Assembly: GCF_010729665.1 (NCBI RefSeq)
Contig: NZ_AP022610.1
Coordinates: forward strand, 3,100,001-3,164,000
Length of the DNA: 64,000 nt
Origin: Mycolicibacterium madagascariense
GTDB taxonomy: Bacteria > Actinomycetota > Actinomycetes > Mycobacteriales > Mycobacteriaceae
Direction: 5' to 3'
Part shown: one piece after another, positions 1-8,788 of the stretch
Layout of the letters: every line of letters begins with the position of its first letter
How positions within the stretch are numbered: the first letter of the stretch is position 1
Notes under the pieces: model-generated
Database searches by the model: none
What the model saw: only the letters and a program-made list of their open reading frames with translations
What the model was told of the DNA's origin: nothing
Translations under genes and position numbers: made by a program

Positions 1-879
1 GCCATCGGCACCGGCGTCGCGAGCGGCGCACACGGCATGGTCGGGTACACCTTCCGGCTGCCGGGCACCGGCGTGATCAATGCCCTGCAGTGGCGGCCCC
101 ATCCGCGGGGTGAGGATCTGCGCGACGCGGTGGCCCCCGAGAACGTCCAGCCCCGCCCGACGGTCTTCGAGCGCGCGGCCGGGGCAGGGTTCGCGGTGAG
201 CGTGGTGTCCTCCGCGCAGTTCGCCGGTTCCGGCCTGACCCGCGCGGTGCTGCGGGGCGCCCGCTACATCGGGGTGCACGGCCTCGGCGACCTCGCCGCA
301 GGCGTCCGCCAGGTGATCGCCGACCGCGGGTTCTGCTACGGCTATCACGGCGACCTCGACCTGATCGGTCACCTGCACGGGCCGGGGTCGCTGCCGTGGC
401 GACTGCAGCTGCGCCAGGTCGACCGGTTGGTCGCCTCGGTGCTCGAGGACCTGCCCCCGGGCGCCCTGCTCGCCGTCGTCGCCGACCACGGCATGGTGGG
501 CGTGACCGACGCCGACCGGGTGGACCTCGACGCCGACGCGACGCTCCTCGACGGCGTGGCGGCCCTCGGCGGCGAGGCGCGGGCCCGCCACGTCTACGTC
601 GACGACGGCGCCCTCGACGCCGTCCTCGCCGCCTGGCGGGAGACCCTCGGCGACCGGGCGTGGGTGGTCCCGCGCGACGAGGCCATCGCGGCGGGATGGT
701 TCGGCCCTACCGTCGCCGACGGCGTGCGGGAGCGCATCGGTGACGTGGTCGCCGCAGGCCGGGACCGCGCCGTCATGGTCCGGCGCACGGCCGAACCGCT
801 CGAGTCGGGCCTGCTCGGCCACCACGGCTCGCTGACCACCGCCGAGCAGCACGTCCCCCTGCTGCTGGCCTACGGCTAA
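1..879 (+). CDS. Alkaline phosphatase / nucleotide pyrophosphatase superfamily protein, C-terminal part
   Basis: The reading frame is open at the left edge of the window, so the N-terminus with the catalytic Thr/Ser is missing; 292 residues are visible. Putative two-metal-site residues of the superfamily can be seen: an Asp-rich stretch ending in Asp-Leu-Ile-Gly-His at visible residues 118-123, an Ala-Asp-His-Gly motif at 161-164, and a Gly-His-His-Gly near the C-terminus. This arrangement is typical of nucleotide pyrophosphatase/phosphodiesterase-like proteins. It probably hydrolyses a phosphodiester or phosphate monoester; the substrate cannot be read from the sequence. It ends 10 nt before yaaA on the same strand, so the two may be cotranscribed. 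Confidence 0.75.
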   Translation, partial: AIGTGVASGAHGMVGYTFRLPGTGVINALQWRPHPRGEDLRDAVAPENVQPRPTVFERAAGAGFAVSVVSSAQFAGSGLTRAVLRGARYIGVHGLGDLAAGVRQVIADRGFCYGYHGDLDLIGHLHGPGSLPWRLQLRQVDRLVASVLEDLPPGALLAVVADHGMVGVTDADRVDLDADATLLDGVAALGGEARARHVYVDDGALDAVLAAWRETLGDRAWVVPRDEAIAAGWFGPTVADGVRERIGDVVAAGRDRAVMVRRTAEPLESGLLGHHGSLTTAEQHVPLLLAYG

Positions 880-889
880 CCTCGTCGCC

Positions 890-1636
890 GTGATCGTGCT
901 GCTGCCGCCGTCGGAGACCAAGCGCGACGGTGGCGACGGGCCTCCGCTGGCGCCGTCCGCCCTGTCCTTCCCCGAGCTCGGGGACGTGCGCGCGGCGCTG
1001 CTCGACGAGCTGGTGGCGCTGGCCGCCGACCGGCCCGCGGCCCGGCGCGCACTCGGCATCTCCGCCGCACAGGACGGCGAGATCGACCGCAACGCCGCCC
1101 TGACGTCGTCACCCACCATGGCGGCGATCGACCGCTACACCGGCGTGCTGTACGACGCGCTCGACGTCGGCTCGCTGTCCGGGGCGGCGGCCGCCCGCGC
1201 ACGGTCACGGCTGGCGGTCGGCTCGGCGCTGTTCGGGCTGCTGCGCGCCGACGACGCCATCCCGGCCTACCGGCTGTCGGCGGGCTCGAAGCTGCCGGGC
1301 CGCCCGACGATGGCGGCGCGCTGGCGTCCCGTCCTCGAACCGGTGCTCGCCCGCCTGGCGGCCGACGAGCTGGTCGTCGACCTCAGGTCCGGGTCCTACG
1401 CCGCGCTGGGCCGGCTGCCCGGCGCGGTCGACGTCGACGTCGTGGCCGAGCGGCCCGACGGCACGCGCGCGGTGGTCAGCCACTTCAACAAGGCCCACAA
1501 GGGCAGGCTGGCCAGGGTGCTGGCGAGCAGCCGGTCCGAGCCGTCGGACGCCGCCGCGGTGGCCGCGCTGGCCCGGCGGGCGGGCATGCGGGTCGAGCGC
1601 TCGGGCAACGCGCTGGTCGTCGTGGTGCCGGCCTAG
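890..1636 (+). CDS. yaaA: YaaA family peroxide stress protein
   Basis: A 248-residue protein of the YaaA/DUF328 family, the usual length for the family. It shows the N-terminal Leu-Pro-Pro-Ser-Glu-Thr-Lys signature at residues 4-10, an internal LRSGSY-type segment and the C-terminal HFNKAHKG motif around residue 200. Family members bind DNA and limit oxidative DNA damage by lowering free iron during peroxide stress. The start is a GTG 10 nt after the stop of the preceding phosphatase-like gene, which suggests cotranscription. Family identification is secure; the physiological role here is inferred. Confidence 0.85.
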   Translation: MIVLLPPSETKRDGGDGPPLAPSALSFPELGDVRAALLDELVALAADRPAARRALGISAAQDGEIDRNAALTSSPTMAAIDRYTGVLYDALDVGSLSGAAAARARSRLAVGSALFGLLRADDAIPAYRLSAGSKLPGRPTMAARWRPVLEPVLARLAADELVVDLRSGSYAALGRLPGAVDVDVVAERPDGTRAVVSHFNKAHKGRLARVLASSRSEPSDAAAVAALARRAGMRVERSGNALVVVVPA

Positions 1637-1714
1637 GGGCTCACCTGCGGTGTGGTCGCGGTGCGGTCGAGGTTCCGTCGAGGGTTGCCTCCGGAGGGCG
1701 TATCGGCCACGGAT

Positions 1715-1734
1715 GCGTCATCGAATGATGACGC
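1715..1734. terminator. Hairpin between convergent yaaA and VOC genes
   Basis: An 8-bp perfect inverted repeat (GCGTCATC / GATGACGC) with a 4-nt loop lies between the convergent yaaA and VOC genes. There is no following T-run, so if it terminates transcription it would do so as the hairpin-only type common in mycobacteria. The rest of this 166-bp gap holds a short near-repeat (ACCCAAGACC twice around 1769-1792) and nothing else recognisable. Confidence 0.4.
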
Positions 1735-1802
1735 CTGCGCCCGCGATCATCCTCCCCGAGACCACGTACCCAAGACCCACCTACCCAAGACCACGTGCCC
1801 GG

Positions 1803-2210
1803 TCAGAGCGTGCCGAACAGCTCGATCGCATTGCCGTCGGGATCGGCGATGAACATCCAGCCCATCCCGGGCACCGGCGCGAACTCGGTGGGCGGCTCGA
1901 CCACGGCGTAGCCCGCGGCTTCGACGTCGGCCGCGACCTCGCGCAGGTTCTGCACGCCGATGGTGACGTAGCGCAACCCCGCCTGCGCCCGGCCGCCACC
2001 GGGCGTCGGACCCAAGGCGGGTGGGGTGTCGTAGGTGACCAGCTTGAGGACGGCGGACCCCAGGGCGTACCGGCGTTGCGAGCCGTCGGCGAAGGCGATG
2101 TCACCCTGGTGCTCGAGCCCGAGGAAGCCCTCGTAGAACTCGACCATCGCCTCGAGGTTGGTGGTCACCAGGCCGATCTCGATGCTGGGGCTGAGCAGAT
2201 CCAGGCGCAC
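1803..2210 (-). CDS. VOC (glyoxalase/bleomycin resistance) family protein
   Basis: A 135-residue single vicinal-oxygen-chelate domain protein starting at GTG. The two beta-alpha-beta-beta-beta modules are visible: an N-terminal half with FYEGFLGLEHQ and a C-terminal half ending in FIADPDGNAIELFG, the typical last strand carrying the metal-ligand Glu. Proteins of this size act as dimers in lyase, dioxygenase or drug-sequestration reactions; the substrate cannot be assigned. It is a lone gene, convergent with yaaA and divergent from the riboswitch-controlled terC gene. Confidence 0.8.
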   Translation of the reverse strand: MRLDLLSPSIEIGLVTTNLEAMVEFYEGFLGLEHQGDIAFADGSQRRYALGSAVLKLVTYDTPPALGPTPGGGRAQAGLRYVTIGVQNLREVAADVEAAGYAVVEPPTEFAPVPGMGWMFIADPDGNAIELFGTL

Positions 2211-2271
2211 GGTCGGAGCCTAACCGGCGATGCCGACTTCCCCGCCCGAACGTTCGTCTGACACACTGGTG

Positions 2272-2372
2272 GGCGAGGGGAGTATTCCTTACGCCACGGC
2301 GTCGTCATCACGTTGCCCACAGTTGAGCAGCCGGTGCCGTGGACCGCATCAGTGCGGTGGCAGAGACCTCGG
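2272..2372 (+). promoter_or_regulatory. yybP-ykoY manganese riboswitch
   Basis: The leader of the TerC-family gene matches the conserved core of the yybP-ykoY element. It has a 5' GAGGGGAGTA (2275-2283), closely matching the GGGGAGTAG hallmark, and a 3' GAGACCTCGG segment (2363-2372). A P1 helix forms between CGAGG (2274-2278) and CCTCG (2367-2371). A stem with loop, ACCGCA-TCAG-TGCGGT (2343-2358), precedes the 3' conserved segment, as in known examples. This class senses Mn2+ and commonly controls TerC/Alx and other Mn exporters. The Shine-Dalgarno GGAGG at 2389-2393 lies just downstream, so control could be translational or transcriptional. Confidence 0.75.
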
Positions 2373-2403
2373 CCGTTTCTCGACGTCCGGAGGCAGTCCC
2401 CCC

Positions 2404-3396
2404 ATGCAGGTCACCCAACTCGAATGGATCGTCACCCTCGCCGTGACGATCGCCGTTCTCCTGTTCGACATCGTCGTCATCGCGCGCCGACCCCACGAAC
2501 CGTCGATCCGCGAGTGCGCGATCGCCCTGTCGGTCTACGTCGGCCTGGCCGTGGCGTTCGGCGTCTGGGTGTGGTTCTCGCACGGCAGCCAGTACGGCGT
2601 CGAGTTCTTCGCCGGCTGGCTGACCGAGTACAGCCTGTCGATCGACAACCTGTTCATCTTCCTGATCATCATGGCGAGCTTCAACGTGCCGAAGAAGTAT
2701 CAGCAGGAGGCGTTGCTGGTTGGCATCATCCTCGCGCTGATCTTCCGCGGCGTCTTCATTGCGCTCGGCGCGGTGGCGATCGAGCAGTTCTCCTGGGTGT
2801 TCTACGTCTTCGGCGCGTTCCTCGTCTACACCGCGATCACGTTGGCGCGTGACAACGACCACGACGACGACGCCGAGAACGCCGTCGTGAAATTCGCCCG
2901 CAACCACCTCACGCTGACCGACAGGTGGGACGGCCTCAAGCTTTGGATCGCGGAGAACGGCGCCAGGGCGATGACGCCGATGTTCCTCGTCATCGTCGCG
3001 TTGGGCACGACCGACCTGCTCTTCGCGCTCGACTCGATCCCGGCGATCTACGGGCTGACCCAGGAGCCGTACCTGGTGTTCACGGCGAACGTCTTCGCGC
3101 TGATGGGGCTGCGCCAGCTCTACTTCCTGCTCGGCGACCTGCTCAAGCGGCTGGTCTACCTGTCCAAGGGGCTGGCGTTCATCCTGGCGTTCATCGGCGT
3201 GAAGCTGGTGCTGCACGCCCTGCACCAGAACGAGGTGCCGTTCATCAACGGCGGCCAGCACGTGCCCGTGCCGGAGATCCCGACGCTGCTGAGCCTCGGC
3301 GTGATCGTCCTCGTGCTGGTCGTCACGACGGTGGCCAGCCTCTACACGACCCGGGTGGCGAACCGGCGCGCCGAGACGGCCGACGACGCCACCTGA
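2404..3396 (+). CDS. TerC family integral membrane protein (probable Mn2+ exporter)
   Basis: A 330-residue polytopic membrane protein of the TerC/Alx family. About nine hydrophobic segments are apparent. The two intramembrane acidic motifs that define the family are present: EYSLSIDN (residues 75-82) and DLLFALDSIPA near residue 200. The start chosen is the ATG at 2404, preceded by GGAGG at 10-nt spacing; the frame is open further upstream but that part is the riboswitch leader. Family members export Mn2+, some of them in support of metalation of exported proteins. A manganese riboswitch in the leader fits that role strongly. Confidence 0.88.
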   Translation: MQVTQLEWIVTLAVTIAVLLFDIVVIARRPHEPSIRECAIALSVYVGLAVAFGVWVWFSHGSQYGVEFFAGWLTEYSLSIDNLFIFLIIMASFNVPKKYQQEALLVGIILALIFRGVFIALGAVAIEQFSWVFYVFGAFLVYTAITLARDNDHDDDAENAVVKFARNHLTLTDRWDGLKLWIAENGARAMTPMFLVIVALGTTDLLFALDSIPAIYGLTQEPYLVFTANVFALMGLRQLYFLLGDLLKRLVYLSKGLAFILAFIGVKLVLHALHQNEVPFINGGQHVPVPEIPTLLSLGVIVLVLVVTTVASLYTTRVANRRAETADDAT

Positions 3397-3445
3397 GGCC
3401 CGGCCGACTTGCCGAACGTCGGGCCACCCTCCAAGATCCGAGCCA

Positions 3446-4906
3446 ATGGACACTTCCCAGGCACGCGAACTCGCCTCCGTCGACGCCCTCGGTCAGGCCG
3501 CGCTCGCCGCGTCGGGTGAACTGAGCGCCGTCGACCTGCTCGAGGCGGCGATCATCCGGCTCGAGGCGGCCCGCCCGTTGAACGCGGTCATCACCGATCT
3601 GCTCGACCGCGGGCGCGAGCAGGCCGCCGCGCTCGACCAATCCGGCGCTCTTCGCGCCGGCGACGCGGGTCCCCTGGCCGGGGTCCCGTTCCTGCTGAAG
3701 GACCTCGGCGCGTCGCTCGCCGGGACCCCCGAGGCCATGGGTTCGCGCGCGCTGCGCGACTACGTCGCCCCCGAGACGTCCTGGGTGGTGCAGCAGTATC
3801 TGGATGCGGGGCTGGTGGTGTTCGGCAAGACCAACACCCCCGAGTGGGGCAATCACTGCACCACCGAGCCGTTCCTGTTCGGACCGACGGTCAACCCGTG
3901 GGCGCCGGACGTGACGCCCGGCGGCTCGAGCGGCGGTTCTGCCGCGGCGGTGGCGGCCGGGGTGGTGCCCGCGGCGTCCGGGGGTGACGGCACCGGTTCG
4001 ATCCGCGTGCCCGCCGCCTGCTGCGGGTTGGTGGGCCTCAAGCCGCGGCGCGGGCGCAGCTCGTTCGCACCCGACGGCGGCCAGGGCATGGAGGGTCTCG
4101 TCAACGGTCATGCGCTGACGCGCACCGTGCGCGACAGCGCCGCCCTGCTCGACGTCATCGCCGGCTCGGCCGTCGGTGACCCTTACGCCGTGCCTGCGCC
4201 ACCGACGCCGTTCCTCGCCGCGATCGCCGAGCCGCCCGCGGCGACCCGGATCCTGACCACGACGCAGTCACCGTTCCCGGGTCCGCCCACGCACCCCGAG
4301 GTGGTCGCCGCGGTCGACGCGGTGGCCCACACCCTCGACGGGCTCGGCCACCGAATCGATTCGGGCGCACCGACTTTCGACCCGGATGTCGTCGCCGACG
4401 CCATCGCCGTCCTGCATACCGTCAGCAATGCCCAGCTGCATGCCTTCGGCAGATCGGTCCTCGGCCGCGAGCCCGAGGAGGACGACTTCGAACCCAGCAG
4501 CTGGGTGATGATGCGCGAGGGATTCGAGACGACCGGCGTGGCGTACGCCGAGGCGATCGGCGCGGTGCACGCCCAGACCCGCCGCTTCGCCGCAGGCATG
4601 TCCGGCCACGACGTGCTGCTGGTGCCGACGCTGCTGACTCCCCCGCCGCCCTACGGATCGCTGAACCAGCCGCGCGGCACCACCCGCGCGTTCTTCGACG
4701 TGGAGTTCGCCACGACGGGGTGGACGACGATGGCCAACGTCACCGGCTGGGCGGCGATCTCGCTGCCGCTGGGCGTCACCGCGACGGGGCTGCCGATCGG
4801 CGTGCAACTGATGGCCCAGGACGAGGGCATCCTGCTGCAGCTGGCCGCCCAGCTCGAGACGGCCACGCCGTGGTCGCAGCGGCGTCCCGTCGGCTGGGTC
4901 GGCTGA
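3446..4906 (+). CDS. Amidase (amidase signature family)
   Basis: A 486-residue amidase-signature enzyme. The Ser-cisSer-Lys triad can be located: Lys85 in PFLLKDLG, the cis-Ser within GGSSGGS at 159-165, and the nucleophile Ser185 in DGTGSIRVPAACCG. The nucleophile region is slightly unusual (DGTGS rather than the common DGGGS). These enzymes hydrolyse carboxamides to acids and ammonia in the cytoplasm; the substrate is not evident. It is closer to the generic mycobacterial amidase group than to GatA, since no gatB or gatC gene is nearby. The gene lies downstream of terC with 49 nt between them. Confidence 0.85.
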   Translation: MDTSQARELASVDALGQAALAASGELSAVDLLEAAIIRLEAARPLNAVITDLLDRGREQAAALDQSGALRAGDAGPLAGVPFLLKDLGASLAGTPEAMGSRALRDYVAPETSWVVQQYLDAGLVVFGKTNTPEWGNHCTTEPFLFGPTVNPWAPDVTPGGSSGGSAAAVAAGVVPAASGGDGTGSIRVPAACCGLVGLKPRRGRSSFAPDGGQGMEGLVNGHALTRTVRDSAALLDVIAGSAVGDPYAVPAPPTPFLAAIAEPPAATRILTTTQSPFPGPPTHPEVVAAVDAVAHTLDGLGHRIDSGAPTFDPDVVADAIAVLHTVSNAQLHAFGRSVLGREPEEDDFEPSSWVMMREGFETTGVAYAEAIGAVHAQTRRFAAGMSGHDVLLVPTLLTPPPPYGSLNQPRGTTRAFFDVEFATTGWTTMANVTGWAAISLPLGVTATGLPIGVQLMAQDEGILLQLAAQLETATPWSQRRPVGWVG

Positions 4907-4973
4907 CGCGCCGGGCGCAGGTCTCGCGGGCAACCGCGACTTATGCGCGAAACCCGCATGGCACACTCACGTC

Positions 4974-5900
4974 ATGGTCATGCCCATCGCACGTCCCCGC
5001 CTGGAGGGCAACATCGCCGTCGGGGAGGACCGTCAGATCGGCTTCGCCGAGTTCGGCGACCCGCAGGGCCGGGCCGTCTTCTGGCTGCACGGCACCCCGG
5101 GCGCCCGGCGCCAGATCCCGGTCGAGGCCCGCCAGTACGCCGAGCGCCACCACATCCGGCTGATCGGGGTCGACCGTCCGGGCATCGGCTCGTCGACGCC
5201 GTTCCAGTACCCGAACGTGCTGGCGTTCGCCGAGGACCTCGGCACGATCGCCGACGTCCTGGGCGTCGGTCAGATGGCGGTCATCGGGCTCTCCGGTGGC
5301 GGCCCCTATGCGCTCGCCTGCGCGGCGGCCATGCCGGACCGCGTCGTCGTGGCGGGCGTGCTCGGTGGCGTCGCCCCGACGATCGGTCCCGAGGGCATCG
5401 GCGGAGGACTGATGTCCCTCGGCTCCTTCGTCGCGCCCTTCATGCCGATCATCGGCTGGCCGCTGCGGTTGGCGGCGGTCGGGCTGATCCGGCTCGTCAA
5501 ACCGCTCGGCGAACGGGCCGTCGACATGTACGGGCGGGTGTCGCCGATCGGGGACCGGCGCCTGCTGGCCCGTCCGGAATTCAAGGCCATGTTCCTCGAC
5601 GACCTGCTCAACGGCAGCCGCAAGCAGATGTCCGCGCCGTTCGCCGACGTCGTCGTCTTCGCCAGGGATTGGGGCTTCCGGCTCGACGAGGTCAAGGTCC
5701 CGGTGCGGTGGTGGCACGGCGACAAGGACCACATCATCCCGTTCGCGCACGGCGAGCACGTCGTCGCGCTGCTTCCCGACGCCGAGCTGTACCCGTTGCC
5801 CGGGGAGAGCCACCTCGCCGGCCTCGGCTACGCGCAGGAGATCCTGGAGAAGCTGATGGCGCTGTGGGACGACCTCGACCAGGACCCGACCGGCCCCTAG
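4974..5900 (+). CDS. Alpha/beta hydrolase
   Basis: A 308-residue single-domain alpha/beta hydrolase. The oxyanion-hole HGTPG motif lies near residue 42, followed by DRPGIGSS and the nucleophile elbow GLSGGGPY near residue 105; an Asp in WHGDKDHI and a catalytic His in GESHLAG complete the likely triad. A cap region between residues 140 and 200 is rich in Gly and hydrophobic residues. ATG at 4974 or at 4980 could be the start. Substrate unknown; homologues are annotated as esterases or epoxide-hydrolase-like enzymes. It converges on the next hydrolase gene with only 7 nt between the stops. Confidence 0.82.
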   Translation: MVMPIARPRLEGNIAVGEDRQIGFAEFGDPQGRAVFWLHGTPGARRQIPVEARQYAERHHIRLIGVDRPGIGSSTPFQYPNVLAFAEDLGTIADVLGVGQMAVIGLSGGGPYALACAAAMPDRVVVAGVLGGVAPTIGPEGIGGGLMSLGSFVAPFMPIIGWPLRLAAVGLIRLVKPLGERAVDMYGRVSPIGDRRLLARPEFKAMFLDDLLNGSRKQMSAPFADVVVFARDWGFRLDEVKVPVRWWHGDKDHIIPFAHGEHVVALLPDAELYPLPGESHLAGLGYAQEILEKLMALWDDLDQDPTGP

Positions 5901-5907
5901 TCCACCC

Positions 5908-7137
5908 CTAGTTCACGGGCGCCGGGGCCGCCGCGCGCCCCAGGATGCGGTCGATCCAGTCGAATGCGTAGCCCTCGAACAGCGTGCTGCCCAGACCCTC
6001 GCAGTGGCCGCCCGCGCCCTCCGCCGCGCTGAACGTCGTCAGCCTGCGCTCGCACGTCAGGTGCTCGAACAGCAGCTCGCCCTGGGCGGCGAAGTCACCC
6101 TCGCCCTCGGTGAGCAGCGTCGGACAGCGGATGTCGGCGGCGACGTCCCGCAGTGAGAACTGCAGCTGCTTGCGCAGGAAGTCGCCCACCGTCTTGGCGC
6201 CCATGGCGGCCATCCGCGAGCCGTACCACTCCACGTTGCGTGACCCGCTCAGCAGGTTCTGCAGGCGCGCGTCGAGGTCCTCGTCGGCCGCGAGCAGCCG
6301 GGACAGGAAGTCCTCCTCCGCCGCGAAGCCCAGACTCGAGGCGAAAGTTCCGATGCGCGAAGCGAAGTCGTACTGACCCGGATCGGCGACCAGGGCGGCG
6401 ACCCGCGACTCGCAGGCCGCCGCGCGCGGACCGAGGTACCCCCCGAAGGAGCGGCCCATCACGATCACCGCGTGGGGGTGGACGCCGTCCTGGTCCAGTA
6501 GCCAGGTGAAGGCCTCGCCGAACGGCACCTCGAAGTCGGGCCGGAAGGTGCGGCGGTGCTCGAACAGCGTGCCGCCCTGGCCCGGCCCCTCGAAGACGAA
6601 GAAGTTGTACCCCCGGGGCAGCGCCATGTATCCGGTGGCGACGTACCCCGCCTCGGCCGTCGAGTCCATGCCGCACGGCGCCAGAATGGTCGGCCGCGGG
6701 GTGTCGGCGTCCGCGGGCCGAAACAGATACCCCGTCATGGTGACGCCGTCGTACGGGATCTCGGCGATCACCGCGTGGCAGTCCAGCAGCGGCAGTGCCG
6801 CGCGGAACGTCTCGCGGTGCCGACGCCACGCGCGCTGCAGCCGTGCGTCGTCGAGGTCGTGGCGCAGGAAGAAGAACGCCTGCCGCCAGTACTCCGACGC
6901 CCGCAGGAACGCCTTGCGCGCCGTCACGTCGTGCCCGCCGCGCACGGCGTCCTCGGCCAGGGACTGGGCCACCTCCGCGGTCGCCGACCACTCGGTGAAC
7001 CACGAGTCGTAGTCCCCCTCGGTGACCCGCGCCGCGGTGGCGAACACCTCGCCGAGGTCGGCGGCCTCCGCGGAGACGGCGATGAGGGTGCGGCTCAGCT
7101 GGGCGTCCATGTCCGCGTCGTCGAACAGGATCCTCAC
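5908..7137 (-). CDS. Alpha/beta hydrolase, FrsA/DUF1100-like esterase
   Basis: A 409-residue protein with a helical N-terminal region (about residues 1-130) and a C-terminal alpha/beta-hydrolase fold. It carries the oxyanion-region CGMDSTAE, the nucleophile elbow GRSFGG and a late His in GGHCEG. This resembles the FrsA / 2,6-dihydroxypseudooxynicotine hydrolase group. The GTG start at 7137 was chosen because it forms a 4-bp GTGA overlap with the stop of cinA, indicating translational coupling; an open frame extends upstream inside cinA but has no family similarity. Substrate unknown. Confidence 0.8.
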   Translation of the reverse strand: MRILFDDADMDAQLSRTLIAVSAEAADLGEVFATAARVTEGDYDSWFTEWSATAEVAQSLAEDAVRGGHDVTARKAFLRASEYWRQAFFFLRHDLDDARLQRAWRRHRETFRAALPLLDCHAVIAEIPYDGVTMTGYLFRPADADTPRPTILAPCGMDSTAEAGYVATGYMALPRGYNFFVFEGPGQGGTLFEHRRTFRPDFEVPFGEAFTWLLDQDGVHPHAVIVMGRSFGGYLGPRAAACESRVAALVADPGQYDFASRIGTFASSLGFAAEEDFLSRLLAADEDLDARLQNLLSGSRNVEWYGSRMAAMGAKTVGDFLRKQLQFSLRDVAADIRCPTLLTEGEGDFAAQGELLFEHLTCERRLTTFSAAEGAGGHCEGLGSTLFEGYAFDWIDRILGRAAAPAPVN

Positions 7138-8423
7138 GCGTGGCCCACCCCTGCCGGGGTGCTCAGCAGGCGCCGCAGCAGGTGCATCGCCACGGTCGTG
7201 GACCGCTCCCTGACGTCGGACCGGTTGCCCGGAAGCACCAGGGTCGTGGTCGTCGACCGGCCGTCGGCCAACTGCACGCTGAAGCACACGGTGCCCACCG
7301 GCTTCTCGGCGCTGCCACCGCCGGGACCCGCGATCCCGGTCGTGGAGATCGCGGTGTCGGCCTCGAAGCGCCGAAGGGCACCCATGGCCATGGCCTCGGC
7401 CACGGGCTCGGACACCGCGCCGTGCTCGGCGATGAGCCGGGGGTCCACCCCGAGTAACGCCGACTTCGCCTCGTTGGAGTAGCTGACCACGCCCCCGGCG
7501 ACGTAGGCCGACGACCCGGGCCGGTCGGTCAGCCGCGCGGCCACCAGGCCCGCGGTGCAGGATTCGGCGGTGGCGATGGTGCGGCCCGCCAGCAGCTCGG
7601 CGACCTGGTCGTCGACCAGGGCGCCGTCGGTGGAGAAGATCTCCCGGCCGTGGCGCGTCTGCAGCAGCGCGAGCAGGGCGTCGTAGACGGGCGCGGCGTC
7701 GGGCTCGTAGCGCGTGACGATCTCGAGCTCGCCGCGGCGCAGGCAGGTGGTGATCTCGAGACGGTCGAAGTCGGCGATGCTCTGCTCGCCGTCCCGCAGC
7801 GTCTCAGCGAGACCGGACTCGGGCAGCCCGAACATGCGGATGGTGGCCTGCCGGTACTCGGTGCGCCCGGCGATCGCCTGCTGCACACCGTCGGTGCGAA
7901 TTGCCTTGTCCCACATGGGCTGTAGTTCACGCGGCGGACCGGGCAGCACGACGATGGTCGGCGTGCCCGGCACGACCACGCCCGGCGCGGTGCCGACCGG
8001 TGAGAGGATCTCGGCGCCCTGCGGGACCATCGCCTGCTTGCGGTTGGCCGCCAGCACGGCGTCGAAGTCGACCTCGCCGACGCCGGAACGGCCCATCAGA
8101 CGGCGGAGGATGTCGGCGATGGTGGCCTCGAGCGCGTCGTCCAGGATCAGTTCGCGGCCGCTGAACTCGGCGACCGTCGCGACCGTCACGTCATCGGCCG
8201 TCGGGCCGAGCCCACCGCTGGTGACGATGAGGTCGACACCCTCGCCGGCCAGAAAGCGCAGCTGCGCCTCGATGTCGGAGGGCCGGTCCCCGCAGATGGT
8301 GATGTGAGCGAGCTCCACCCCCAGCTCCAGCAACCGGTCGGCGAGCCATGGACCGTTGCGGTCCTGGACGCGTCCGGTCAGTACTTCGGTTCCGGTGACG
8401 ACGATTCCCGCACGGGCACTCAC
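7134..8423 (-). CDS. cinA: CinA family protein, nicotinamide-nucleotide amidohydrolase
   Basis: A 429-residue CinA homologue of full length. The N-terminal MoCF-like domain (about 1-170) contains [14 protein letters not shown] and [11 protein letters not shown]. The C-terminal amidohydrolase domain contains [16 protein letters not shown] and a late [14 protein letters not shown] loop (here [19 protein letters not shown]). CinA proteins deamidate NMN to NaMN in pyridine nucleotide recycling, and the MoCF-like domain has ADP-ribose pyrophosphatase activity in some bacteria. The start is the GTG at 8423 that begins the conserved [15 protein letters not shown]. The downstream hydrolase is coupled to it. 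Confidence 0.9.
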   Translation of the reverse strand: MSARAGIVVTGTEVLTGRVQDRNGPWLADRLLELGVELAHITICGDRPSDIEAQLRFLAGEGVDLIVTSGGLGPTADDVTVATVAEFSGRELILDDALEATIADILRRLMGRSGVGEVDFDAVLAANRKQAMVPQGAEILSPVGTAPGVVVPGTPTIVVLPGPPRELQPMWDKAIRTDGVQQAIAGRTEYRQATIRMFGLPESGLAETLRDGEQSIADFDRLEITTCLRRGELEIVTRYEPDAAPVYDALLALLQTRHGREIFSTDGALVDDQVAELLAGRTIATAESCTAGLVAARLTDRPGSSAYVAGGVVSYSNEAKSALLGVDPRLIAEHGAVSEPVAEAMAMGALRRFEADTAISTTGIAGPGGGSAEKPVGTVCFSVQLADGRSTTTTLVLPGNRSDVRERSTTVAMHLLRRLLSTPAGVGHA

Positions 8424-8449
8424 GGGGTAAGACACTACGACCCCGGCGG

Positions 8450-8674
8450 CTACCTGCTGAGCCAGCCCTTCACGGTGTCGAGGTCGCGCGAGTACGTCTC
8501 GAGGATGTCCTCCTGGTAGCGCGATCCCCCGCTGATCATGTCGTTGCCCTGCCAGATCACCCGCACTCGCGTCAATCCACGCAGGTAGACGTCCACCCGG
8601 TCGTCGATGCGGCGGCTCCAGCCCGCGGCTGCGGTGGTTTCTGCGAGCTCTGACCGCAGGTCCGGCGTGCTCAT
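8450..8674 (-). CDS. Small conserved hypothetical protein
   Basis: A 74-residue soluble protein with balanced charge, no signal peptide and no recognised motif; it ends in a helical stretch around [14 protein letters not shown]. It has an ATG start and is divergent from the GT87 gene, ending 26 nt before the cinA start on the same strand, so it may be the first gene of a cinA operon. Codon use (strong G/C at third positions) supports it being real. No function is proposed. Confidence 0.65.
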   Translation of the reverse strand: MSTPDLRSELAETTAAAGWSRRIDDRVDVYLRGLTRVRVIWQGNDMISGGSRYQEDILETYSRDLDTVKGWLSR

Positions 8675-8788
8675 CGCGGTGTCCTCTCGGTGGGGGCCAT
8701 GGCCACATCCTCCCGGTACGGGTTCGGCCGCGCGCGGCCACCCCGGCCTTCGGGACGGCTCCGCGGTCGAGTCGGTAACTTCTCAGCG

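Noticed and set aside
4921..4973. GCGGG/CCCGC inverted repeat between amidase and hydrolase genes
   Set aside because: Arms are only 5 bp with a long loop; in such G+C-rich DNA this is expected by chance.
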